NCBI GenBank assembly: GCA_017959005.1
Contig: JAGDBO010000006.1
Span: 1-64,000 of the forward strand
DNA: 64,000 nucleotides
Source: Bacteroidales bacterium
GTDB lineage: Bacteria > Bacteroidota > Bacteroidia > Bacteroidales > UBA932
Reading direction: 5' to 3'
Part shown: piece after piece, positions 35,299 to 42,586 of the stretch
Numbering within the stretch: the stretch's first letter is position 1
Layout: every line of letters begins with the position of its first letter
The notes under the pieces: generated by a model
What the model was told of the DNA's origin: nothing
Seen by the model: only the letters and a program-made list of their open reading frames with translations
The model's database searches: none
Position numbers and translations under genes: made by a program

Positions 35299-35922
35299 AT
35301 GTTAATCATAGGAATAGCCGGCGGTACCGGATCCGGAAAGACAACGGTGGTCCGCAAACTTAAGAAACACTTTAAGAATGAGGACTTTGTAGTTGTTCCT
35401 CAGGATTCATACTACAAGGACAGCAGTTTTATGACTCCGGAGCAGAAGGCTGCAAACAACTTTGACCATCCTAACTCCGTAGACTTTGAGCTTCTGATTT
35501 CAGATCTTAAAAAACTTAAGAGCGGACAGAGTGTGGAGCAACCGGTATATTCCTATATAACATGCTCACGCTCAACCACGGAGACGGTTCACGTAGAGCC
35601 TGCAACTATCATTATTGTTGAGGGTATTCTCATCTTCACAAATGAGGAACTGAGAAACATGTTTGATATCCTCATCTATGTAGATGCAGATGCAGATGAC
35701 CGCTTAGGCCGTGTAATTCAGAGAGATATAGAGGAGAGAGGTAAGACGGTTCAACAGGTTTTGAAACGTTACCAGGAGACCGTCAAACCAATGCACCTTC
35801 AGTTCATAGAACCAAGCAAACGTTACGCAGACATTATTGTTCCGCAAGGTGGTCATAACACTGTAGCTATCAGTATTTTGATAGCAACTATAGAGAAAGC
35901 TCTCCTTACAAAGGGAGAATAA
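35299..35922 (+). CDS. udk: Uridine kinase
   Basis: Udk phosphorylates uridine and cytidine for nucleotide salvage. The 207-residue protein has the P-loop GGTGSGKTT (8-16), PQDSYYKD, FDHPNSVDF, and the lid region RVIQRDIEERGKT. It lies 18 bp after asnS and is followed 1 bp later by a TonB-like gene. Confidence 0.95.
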   Translation: MLIIGIAGGTGSGKTTVVRKLKKHFKNEDFVVVPQDSYYKDSSFMTPEQKAANNFDHPNSVDFELLISDLKKLKSGQSVEQPVYSYITCSRSTTETVHVEPATIIIVEGILIFTNEELRNMFDILIYVDADADDRLGRVIQRDIEERGKTVQQVLKRYQETVKPMHLQFIEPSKRYADIIVPQGGHNTVAISILIATIEKALLTKGE

Positions 35923-35923
35923 T

Positions 35924-36652
35924 ATGGACAACAAAGAAAAACGTAGCCGCCGTATTGGCCTCTATATCACTGCAATATTCCATTTGCTGCTAATCATCGT
36001 TCTTCTTATCTTCTCCATCTCCTATATGAGAAGGGAGGAGGTTTCCTTTATTACAGACAGTGAAGGAAGGATTGCCAAAGAGAGACAACTTTTAGAGGAG
36101 CAGAAACAGGAGGAGATTAAAGCCCTGGCTAAAAGCCAGTTGGAAGAGCAGATGTCTGCAACTCCTCAAAACCTCAAAGCCATTCCAGTCTCATCCAATA
36201 CCTCTAATCTTAAGGATGACCGCAACACTGACACCGAGCAACTCAAAGAGGATATGGACCGCCTTGCCGGAAAGGTAAAGGAGATGGCAGCTATTGAGAG
36301 TCCCAAAGGGGTTGACGATGTGACCAATGCGGGGCCGGTTACAACCCAACAGCCGCCAAAGAAAATCTACATTGGCCCATCTGTTCTCAACTGGTCTTTG
36401 GAGGGTAGAAGGGCCTTCTCTCTCCCTATCCCGGTTTACAAGTGCAAAGGGGGCGGAGATGTTACCGTCCGCATTTACGTGCAGCGTAACGGTTACGTGC
36501 AAAAGGCTCTGGTTGAAGAGAATGCATCAGTGCCGGACGGCTGTATAAGAAACGCCGCCCTTGCCGCCGCTAAAAAGTCCAGATTTTCAATGTCTGACAC
36601 CGCACCTGAACCTCAGATAGGTCAGATTACTTACAGATTTGTTTCTCAGTAG
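35924..36652 (+). CDS. TonB-like protein with N-terminal anchor
   Basis: The 242-residue protein has a basic N-terminus, one membrane helix (about 11-31), a charged, probably coiled-coil region (about 45-125), a Pro/Gln linker, and a C-terminal domain from about residue 165. The end pattern (VTVRIYVQRNGYVQKA, then a helix NAALAAAKKSRF, then QITYRF) fits a TonB C-terminal fold. It may be an energy transducer or a TolA-like scaffold, but no TonB-dependent receptor is nearby. It starts 1 bp after udk and converges on galE with a 1-bp gap. Confidence 0.75.
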   Translation: MDNKEKRSRRIGLYITAIFHLLLIIVLLIFSISYMRREEVSFITDSEGRIAKERQLLEEQKQEEIKALAKSQLEEQMSATPQNLKAIPVSSNTSNLKDDRNTDTEQLKEDMDRLAGKVKEMAAIESPKGVDDVTNAGPVTTQQPPKKIYIGPSVLNWSLEGRRAFSLPIPVYKCKGGGDVTVRIYVQRNGYVQKALVEENASVPDGCIRNAALAAAKKSRFSMSDTAPEPQIGQITYRFVSQ

Positions 36653-36653
36653 T

Positions 36654-37730
36654 TTACAATGTCTTCTGCCAGTTCCAGGCTGAACGCAGAACATCCTCAA
36701 TAGGGGTATCTGCACTCCAACCCAACTCTCTCTTAGCCTTTGAAGGATCTGCCCATACCTGTTCAATATCTCCCGCTCTTCTTGGTGCAATCTCATACTT
36801 CAGATTAACTCCGGTTGCAGAGATGAACCCTCTAACAAGCTCAAGAACAGAGAGTCCGCGGCCAGTACCCAAATTGTATACAAACCATCTTCCCGTCTTT
36901 GCAGCATCCACATAGGTTGGCTCGTCAATAACCTCAGGCACCGTAACCTTCTCTTCCATAAGCTTATCTATAGCCTTAACGTGTGCCTTTGCAAGATCTA
37001 CAACATAGATGTAATCTCTTATGCAGCTTCCGTCCGGAGTGTTGTAATCATCTCCAAAGACATTCAGGTGATCTCTTATACCCGCAGCTGTCTGAGTGAT
37101 AAAAGGTACCAGATTCTGTGGCACTCCTCTCGGCAGCTCGCCGATGAGTGCAGAAGGATGTGCTCCTATTGGATTGAAGTAGCGCAACGCGCACACTTTC
37201 ACATTGTTATAAGCTATCACGCTGTCTGACAGAATCTCCTCTGCCATTTGCTTGCTCTTGCCGTAAGGGGAGAGTGACCTCTTAAGCGGTGCGTTCTCAG
37301 AGATTGGGAGATGCTCCTTATCCGGCTGGCCGTAAACAGTTGCGGAGGAGGAGAATACAATGTTTGCTCTCTTGCCGCAGTCTCTCATCAACTCAATGAG
37401 GTTGAGCAGAGATACCATGTTGTTACGGTAGTAATCCAGCGGTTTTTCAATGCTCTCTCCTACCGCCTTGTATGCCGCAAAGTGAACCGCACCTACAATA
37501 TCGGGATGAGCCTCAAAGACCTTTTTAAACTCCTCCTTATTGGAGCAGTCTGCCTTTTCAAAGACAACCTTCTTTCCCACGATGGTTTCTATTCCCCTGA
37601 GTACCTTGTCATTAGAGTTATAGAAGTTATCCACTCCAACTACATCATAACCTGCATTTAACAGTTCTACCCAAGTGTGCGAACCTATAAAACCGGTACC
37701 GCCCGTAAGAAGAATTTTGCCCTTACTCAT
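36654..37730 (-). CDS. galE: UDP-glucose 4-epimerase
   Basis: GalE interconverts UDP-glucose and UDP-galactose with bound NAD, feeding surface polysaccharide synthesis and galactose use. The 358-residue protein has the nucleotide motif TGGTGFIGSH (about 9-18), the SSSATVYG Ser and the YxxxK pair in YGKSK. It is a single-gene unit, converging with the TonB-like gene and diverging from the Cys-rich lipoprotein gene. Its promoter is well defined at 37760-37790. Confidence 0.95.
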   Translation of the reverse strand: MSKGKILLTGGTGFIGSHTWVELLNAGYDVVGVDNFYNSNDKVLRGIETIVGKKVVFEKADCSNKEEFKKVFEAHPDIVGAVHFAAYKAVGESIEKPLDYYRNNMVSLLNLIELMRDCGKRANIVFSSSATVYGQPDKEHLPISENAPLKRSLSPYGKSKQMAEEILSDSVIAYNNVKVCALRYFNPIGAHPSALIGELPRGVPQNLVPFITQTAAGIRDHLNVFGDDYNTPDGSCIRDYIYVVDLAKAHVKAIDKLMEEKVTVPEVIDEPTYVDAAKTGRWFVYNLGTGRGLSVLELVRGFISATGVNLKYEIAPRRAGDIEQVWADPSKAKRELGWSADTPIEDVLRSAWNWQKTL

Positions 37731-37759
37731 AATGTTTCAAAAAAATTAAATTGCTAGGA

Positions 37760-37790
37760 CAAAGTTAACAATTACCTTCCATTGATTCAA
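37760..37790 (-). promoter_or_regulatory. galE promoter (TTG-N20-TAACTTTG)
   Basis: On the minus strand TTG (37788-37790) and TAACTTTG (37760-37767) are 20 bp apart, a full match to the Bacteroidota promoter pattern. The predicted leader is about 24 nt. Confidence 0.7.
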
Positions 37791-37809
37791 CACTCCTTTA
37801 TCAGATTAA

Positions 37810-37817
37810 TAACTTTG
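37810..37817 (+). promoter_or_regulatory. Putative -7 box of the Cys-rich lipoprotein gene
   Basis: TAACTTTG matches TAnnTTTG and is the same octamer as in the divergent galE promoter. It would give a leader of about 75 nt. A -33 box at 19-21 bp is not clear. Confidence 0.45.
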
Positions 37818-37899
37818 TTTCAGAAAGCGGGACAAAACCCGGAAAAACTCAATAAGAAACAGTTTAAATCATTTATAAACAATTAAAAAACAAAACATT

Positions 37900-38703
37900 A
37901 TGAAAAAGATTTTTTTCAGCGTCTTCACAGCAGCCGGCATCGTTGCTATGTTGGCTTCTTGTTCAGGCAAGCCTGAGAAGGTTACAGCAATGGTAGCTCC
38001 TGGTGATAAGGTAGCTGCAGTTGTAGTTGAGTTCAACAAGGCTGTTTCTGCAGAGCAGATTTCAGCAGACGCTTTTGAGGTTGAGGGTCAGGAGATTGTA
38101 GCAGCATTCGTTTGCGACCAGGATCCAACCGCATGCCCTAAGCCAAAGGAGAAACCTGAGTGCAAGAAAGAGTGTGACTCTACAAAGGCTGAGTGCACAG
38201 AGGCAAAACCTGAGTGCAAAGGCAAGGACGGTAAGTTCGTAGTCCTCGTTTTCAAGCATGAGTGCAAAGAGGCAAAGGCTGAGTGCGACTCTACAAAAGC
38301 TTGCCCAGAGGCAAAGGCTGAGTGCAAAGATGCAGCTTGCGCAGAGAAGAAGGCAGACTGCAAGGATTGCAAAGACTGCAAAGAGTGCGAGAACTGCAAG
38401 CCTGAGTGCAAGTGCCCAGATTGCAAACCTGGTTGCTGTGCAGAGGCTCCAAAGGCAGAGTGTGACTCCACAAAGAAGTGTGAGAAACCGGAGATTGCTG
38501 TTCCAGAGGTATCTGTAAAGCAGGTTAAGGACATTGCAGCAGCAGACGGCACAACTCTTAAGGCTTGGTGCAAGGCATTCAAGGCTACAGCAGCAGCTCC
38601 TGCATTTATGGGTCCTAAAGGCCCTAAGGGTCCAAAGCACGCTTGCAAAGGTGAGAAACCTGAGTGCGAGAAGGCTTGTGAGAAAGCAGAGCCTGCAAAG
38701 TAA
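37900..38703 (+). CDS. Cysteine-rich lipoprotein with an Ig-like esterase-type N-domain
   Basis: The 267-residue protein has a lipoprotein signal (MLASC, lipid Cys21). After that, 27 further cysteines are spread over low-complexity Lys/Glu/Ala/Asp-rich segments, with three CDSTKxxC repeats (from C92, C129 and C188) and a run of CxxC units at 154-166. The non-Cys parts (about 27-73, 110-120, 197-220) look like the strands of the Ig-like N-terminal domain found before some Bacteroidota esterases: VVVEFNKAVSAEQISADAFEV, then KFVVLVFKH, then VSVKQVKDIAAADG. No hydrolase domain follows. It may bind metal or form disulfide cross-links at the surface; the function is unknown. Confidence 0.75.
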   Translation: MKKIFFSVFTAAGIVAMLASCSGKPEKVTAMVAPGDKVAAVVVEFNKAVSAEQISADAFEVEGQEIVAAFVCDQDPTACPKPKEKPECKKECDSTKAECTEAKPECKGKDGKFVVLVFKHECKEAKAECDSTKACPEAKAECKDAACAEKKADCKDCKDCKECENCKPECKCPDCKPGCCAEAPKAECDSTKKCEKPEIAVPEVSVKQVKDIAAADGTTLKAWCKAFKATAAAPAFMGPKGPKGPKHACKGEKPECEKACEKAEPAK

Positions 38704-38743
38704 TTTGCAAACCGGCTGACGCCCCGTAACATAAAGGGCACGG

Positions 38744-38778
38744 AAAAAACGGAGAGGTCAAAAGCCTCTCCGTTTTTT
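38744..38778 (+). terminator. Intrinsic terminator of the Cys-rich lipoprotein gene
   Basis: AAAAAACGGAGAGG (38744-38757) pairs with CCTCTCCGTTTTTT (38765-38778) around a 7-base loop. It lies 40 bp after the stop. Confidence 0.93.
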
Positions 38779-38787
38779 ATAATTCAC

Positions 38788-38795
38788 TATATTTG
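38788..38795 (+). promoter_or_regulatory. Putative -7 box of the AI-2E permease gene
   Basis: TATATTTG matches TAnnTTTG fully, but lies only 7 bp before the ATG at 38803. Transcription would begin at or next to the start codon, so the message would be leaderless. Confidence 0.45.
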
Positions 38796-38802
38796 TACTC
38801 GT

Positions 38803-39912
38803 ATGGAACGTAAGAAGTTAACATTTGATTCCTTTATCAGAAGCATCCTAATTATTCTGCTGATAGTTGGTATCTATTTTCTAATCCGCCGTTTAAGCAG
38901 TGCATTGCTTCCGTTTGTAATTGGCTGGCTTATAGCCTACTGGATGTACCCGCTCGTCCGCTTCTTCCAGTACAAATGCAAGATGAAGTACAGATTGGTT
39001 GCAATGATAGCCGCCTTTGCTGCAGTCATTGGAGTCATCTGGCTCATTGTGGTTCTTGTTGTTCCTCCAATGGTGGAAGATTTGATGAAGGTTAAAAACA
39101 TGGCGGTTGAATATATCCAAGGCAACTATAATGCAGAAGGTATCTCCGCAACCATTCATCAGTTTATCCGTGAGAAGCTCAACCTCACCCAGTTAGCAGA
39201 GGGCAATTTTGATTTGGCTAGTTTCTCTGAAATTGCCAAACAGATAATGCCAAAAGTTTGGAACGTTCTTAACCACTCATTCAATGCAATATCCAGCATC
39301 CTCAGCATTGTGATGATGCTACTTTACATAGTCTTCATCCTTCTGGATTATGAGAGACTCTCTGACGGCTGGAAAGAACTCCTCCCAAAGAAAATCCGCA
39401 AAGGCACCCTCACTCTTGTAACAGATGTGGAGAAAGGAATGAACAGCTACTTCCGCGGTCAGGCTCTTGTTGCCCTCTGCGTAGGTATACTCTTCTGCAT
39501 AGGTTTTCTCATCATTGGGTTCCCTATGGCCATCCCGATGGGTCTTATGATGGGCGTTCTTGCTATGGTGCCATACCTGCACTTTGCCGGCTTCATACCT
39601 ATCTTCCTTCTTGCTGCCGTCAAATCTGCAGAGACCGGACAGAGCTTCTGGCTGATTATAATGCTGGTTGTAATCATCTTTGCCGTTATTCAGGTCATTG
39701 AAGACGGCTTCCTTGTTCCAAAAATTATGGGAAAGGTAACCGGCCTCAGCCCTGCCATCATACTCCTTGCCCTCTCAATCTGGGGCTCCCTGCTTGGCAT
39801 CCTGGGTATGATCATTGCCCTTCCAATGACCACCATCCTCCTCTCCTACTATGAGAACTTTATCCTCAAACAACCCGCCCCAACAGACCTGGAGGACACA
39901 GACCATGAATAG
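38803..39912 (+). CDS. AI-2E family transporter (PerM/YdiK-like)
   Basis: The 369-residue inner-membrane protein has about eight hydrophobic helices in the AI-2E/PF01594 pattern, with a central soluble stretch (about 90-160) and the family features FRGQALVALCVGILF and PKIMGKVTGLSP. The family includes AI-2 exporters and sodium/proton antiporters, so the substrate cannot be stated. The next gene overlaps its end by 8 bp, which suggests coupled translation. Confidence 0.9.
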   Translation: MERKKLTFDSFIRSILIILLIVGIYFLIRRLSSALLPFVIGWLIAYWMYPLVRFFQYKCKMKYRLVAMIAAFAAVIGVIWLIVVLVVPPMVEDLMKVKNMAVEYIQGNYNAEGISATIHQFIREKLNLTQLAEGNFDLASFSEIAKQIMPKVWNVLNHSFNAISSILSIVMMLLYIVFILLDYERLSDGWKELLPKKIRKGTLTLVTDVEKGMNSYFRGQALVALCVGILFCIGFLIIGFPMAIPMGLMMGVLAMVPYLHFAGFIPIFLLAAVKSAETGQSFWLIIMLVVIIFAVIQVIEDGFLVPKIMGKVTGLSPAIILLALSIWGSLLGILGMIIALPMTTILLSYYENFILKQPAPTDLEDTDHE

Positions 39913-40294
39913 AGCAGATCACTCAGTTGAAGTAAAGCATAATTTGGGATTGAATTGCTGCCAGGCAGTCCTGTTGGAGTTTGCCCCTGAGTTGGAAAAG
40001 GCCCAACAGATGACAAAAGAGCAGCTGCTCAGCCTTGGTTCAGGGTTCGGAGCCGGGATGGGCTCAATGAACGCAACTTGCGGAGCCCTTTGCGGTGCTG
40101 CAATGGTCGCAGGCCTGCTCAATAACTCAGAAAAACTTACCACAGCCATCACCAGAGAGCTCTCCAACGCCTTTAAGACCAAAGTTGGCTCTCTCATCTG
40201 CAGAGAGATCAAAGGAGCAGATACCAAACAGCCCCTCTGCAGTTGTGACAACTGCGTCCGCCACGCCGTCCACCTAACCGAATCCCTGTTATAA
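39905..40294 (+). CDS. C_GCAxxG_C_C family protein
   Basis: The 129-residue protein has the cysteine signature of the C_GCAxxG_C_C family (PF09719): NCCQAV at the N-terminus, TCGALCGAAMVAG in the middle, LICREIKG, and CSCDNCVRHA near the C-terminus. Members are likely redox- or metal-binding proteins of unknown role. The frame starts at 39851, inside the AI-2E gene; ATG 39905 gives the family N-terminus and an 8-bp overlap with the preceding stop. Confidence 0.85.
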   Translation: MNRADHSVEVKHNLGLNCCQAVLLEFAPELEKAQQMTKEQLLSLGSGFGAGMGSMNATCGALCGAAMVAGLLNNSEKLTTAITRELSNAFKTKVGSLICREIKGADTKQPLCSCDNCVRHAVHLTESLL

Positions 40295-40404
40295 CCCCTC
40301 TCTCCCTCGTAATTTTCGCGATAGTGCTTGAGTTTAAGCACATATCATTGTGTACATTTTGTTAAAAAACGGGTAAATTTTATTACCATTTCTAACAAAT
40401 TGAG

Positions 40405-40412
40405 TATCTTCG
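40405..40412 (+). promoter_or_regulatory. Putative -7 box of the small peptide/fimbrillin-like operon
   Basis: TATCTTCG, a one-mismatch match to TAnnTTTG, lies 19 bp before the ATG of the 44-residue ORF. The rest of the 137-bp gap before that ORF is AT-rich, and no terminator was seen for the preceding gene. Confidence 0.4.
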
Positions 40413-40431
40413 CCGCCAATATTTGTTTGAC

Positions 40432-40566
40432 ATGAAGAAACAATTTTACATAGCTCCAGTTTCTGAAATTATTAATATTTCAAATGAAGGTTCCGTTTGT
40501 ATAACGGCAAGCGAAGCTCTTGAGATGGGTTTCTGGGGAGAATTAATGGATGGAGGAGACTTGTAA
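40432..40566 (+). CDS. 44-residue peptide upstream of a fimbrillin-like gene
   Basis: This small ORF encodes MKKQFYIAPVSEIINIS and continues to a Gly/Trp/Asp-rich end (GFWGELMDGGDL). It starts with ATG 19 bp after a -7-like element and stops 1 bp before the start codon of the next gene. Short peptides of this style (basic start, Pro, a hydrophobic strand, a Ser/Cys centre, a Gly/Asp/Trp tail) are often seen next to fimbrillin-like or large surface lipoprotein genes in Bacteroidales. It has no cleavable signal. The function is unknown; the pairing suggests a linked role. Confidence 0.65.
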   Translation: MKKQFYIAPVSEIINISNEGSVCITASEALEMGFWGELMDGGDL

Positions 40567-40567
40567 T

Positions 40568-42475
40568 ATGAAGACTTTAAGATTTTTCCAAATGAATGTA
40601 AAAGCCTTTGTAGTTACACTTCTAACAACATTGGCATTGACACTCTCTTGCACAAAGGAGGATCATTTAACTCCAAATGTTCCTGACGACGAAACGGTTG
40701 CCGGAGGAACAACTGTTCCTTACAGTGTAGTTGTCAGCAATGGAACAGGCACGCGTGCAGGAATAGACGGTGATGGTAAATATGTTTTTCGTTCGGGAGA
40801 CAAACTATACTTGACAAGTGCAGACAGTACCGTCTACGGTGTTCTTGATTTGGATCCAAGTTCGGCCGATACCAGAACAGCCAAATTTTACGGAACCATT
40901 ACATATCCGGGTGACGAGCCAAGCCCGGAGCTTCCTCTATATGCTACTCTTGTAAGCAGTTCAGATAAAATTCATTCCATCCGTAATACTAATTTCATTA
41001 ATCAGATCAGACATTATCCAACCACTACAAACTCTTTTGCCTCTTCTCTTGATGAAGCTATAAGTTGGTACAGCGATTTCACCGCTACCGGCACTTACGG
41101 CGGAAAACAATATGCTCTTTCCCAGAATTCTGCATTTATAACCTTTGACGTAAAGTTTATAGATGGAACGCCTGAAGATCACAATATGGATGTTGCCTTG
41201 TCAAAAGCTGGCTCTAACATTCGTGAAGGACAGTTCACAACAGGGAAAGTTGGTGGTGATATTAAGGTTGTTTTTGCTACGGCATTTCCTAGTGGTTTCA
41301 ATACTGAACATGTTCTTTTACATGTTAATGCAGAGGATCCGGATATACCTGAAAAGACCTTTAACGTAGTTAGCAAAACTCTTGCGGGAAACAATAAATA
41401 CAATATAAATAGAATAGCCTCAACAAGTTTTGCAGTTAAAGCAACATTAGACGGAACAAATGTAACTTTCAATTATGCCGTAACGGCAGATAAGGCTCAG
41501 TACAGAAAGTTTGACAAAAGTGAAGATTCCTGGTCTAGTTGGACTGATTATACAACCTCGGGTGTGGGCTCCATTACCATTGATAAAGATGATATCCTTG
41601 AGTTTAGAAGTAAAAGAACAACATCGTATTATAACACTGGCGGAGCCAGCGGAACAAAGATGTTTACCTTCTCCAAAAAATGTCTTATTTACGGAGATAT
41701 AATGTGTCTTGTTTCTACTGGTGGAGAAGGAATTTATAATCGAGGAATTAATATTGAAAATGATAACGAGTTCAATGGAGCCTTCTGGAATATGGCTAAT
41801 ATGGATATAGATCCCGATAATAATCTTGTCTTGTCTGCAACAGGTTTAAAAGAGGGTTGCTATAAGAATATGTTCAGAGGTCTCTCCTCAAAAATAACGA
41901 GAGGAGGAAACATTATAATTTCTGCATCTATAATGGCAAAGAGCTGTTGCGAAAGCATGTTCAAGCAGTGTCAATTTATGATAACCGCTCCAGTAATCAA
42001 AGCCACAGAACTTGCAGAAGATTGTTGCAGATCAATGTTTTCTGATTGCAAACTTAGTGTTGTTCCGAATCTTCCTGCAACAGTATTGGCAAAAGGCTGT
42101 TATAGACAAATGTTCTATCAAGTAACGTCCCTGGTAACTGTTCCTTCAAATCTTTTAAGTCATGTTACTGAATTAGCAGAAGAGTGCTATTTTTCAATGT
42201 TTTATGGTTGTACGTCTTTGACCAATGCTCCGGATCTTCCCGCTCCGGTATTGGTTAAAAGTTGCTATGAAACAATGTTTGGTAATACAAGTATTAACTC
42301 CATTAAATGTTTGGCTGTAGAAGGTATTAACACAGAAAATAGTACTTATCACTGGCTCCCAAATAATGCCGGTACATTTACAAAGAAAACAGGAGTTGTG
42401 TGGTATGAAACCGAAGGCGATAGAACAGTTGATACAATCCCTTCCAATTGGACGGTAGTGGAGGCAGATGAATAA
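40568..42475 (+). CDS. Fimbrillin-like lipoprotein with BspA-type leucine-rich repeats
   Basis: The 635-residue protein has a lipoprotein signal ending at TLSC (about Cys28). Residues ~55-290 resemble the Mfa-like/fimbrillin domain (TRAGIDGDGKYVFRSGDKLYL). Residues ~300-420 carry a beta-rich segment with KCLIYGDIMCLVST, and about 427-585 hold six repeats of 25-29 residues built on LAxxCYxxMFxxCxxLxxxPxLPA. These are the BspA-like leucine-rich repeats of Bacteroidales surface proteins, often tied to adhesion. ATG 40568 is 1 bp after the small ORF; the earlier frame start at 40550 is less likely. It is probably surface exposed; ligand unknown. Confidence 0.82.
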   Translation: MKTLRFFQMNVKAFVVTLLTTLALTLSCTKEDHLTPNVPDDETVAGGTTVPYSVVVSNGTGTRAGIDGDGKYVFRSGDKLYLTSADSTVYGVLDLDPSSADTRTAKFYGTITYPGDEPSPELPLYATLVSSSDKIHSIRNTNFINQIRHYPTTTNSFASSLDEAISWYSDFTATGTYGGKQYALSQNSAFITFDVKFIDGTPEDHNMDVALSKAGSNIREGQFTTGKVGGDIKVVFATAFPSGFNTEHVLLHVNAEDPDIPEKTFNVVSKTLAGNNKYNINRIASTSFAVKATLDGTNVTFNYAVTADKAQYRKFDKSEDSWSSWTDYTTSGVGSITIDKDDILEFRSKRTTSYYNTGGASGTKMFTFSKKCLIYGDIMCLVSTGGEGIYNRGINIENDNEFNGAFWNMANMDIDPDNNLVLSATGLKEGCYKNMFRGLSSKITRGGNIIISASIMAKSCCESMFKQCQFMITAPVIKATELAEDCCRSMFSDCKLSVVPNLPATVLAKGCYRQMFYQVTSLVTVPSNLLSHVTELAEECYFSMFYGCTSLTNAPDLPAPVLVKSCYETMFGNTSINSIKCLAVEGINTENSTYHWLPNNAGTFTKKTGVVWYETEGDRTVDTIPSNWTVVEADE

Positions 42476-42501
42476 ACAAGTTGATTTCCTTTAAAAAGTA
42501 T

Positions 42502-42532
42502 ATAGGGCTCGTCATTGGCGGGCCCTATTTGG
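42502..42532 (+). terminator. Hairpin terminator after the fimbrillin-like gene
   Basis: ATAGGGCTCG (42502-42511) pairs with CGGGCCCTAT (42519-42528) with one G-T pair and a 7-base loop. The T tract is short, so termination may be incomplete. It could also stop hipA transcription from the other side. Confidence 0.65.
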
Positions 42533-42586
42533 TTGGGGTGAGGGAAACTATCGCGGAGGAAAGTTACAGTTTAAAGCAGGTCTCTA

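Noticed and set aside
38130..38500. Possible tandem DNA repeat or CRISPR-like array in the Cys-rich gene
   Set aside because: The repeated strings are short and irregularly spaced and follow the codon frame, so they reflect protein low complexity, not an array.
38062..38741. Two antisense frames over the Cys-rich lipoprotein gene, one rich in Cys and Leu, one in Ser, His and Phe
   Set aside because: They are a product of the repetitive sense codons (TGC, GAG, AAG, GCA). The sense frame has a signal peptide, lipobox, promoter element and terminator.
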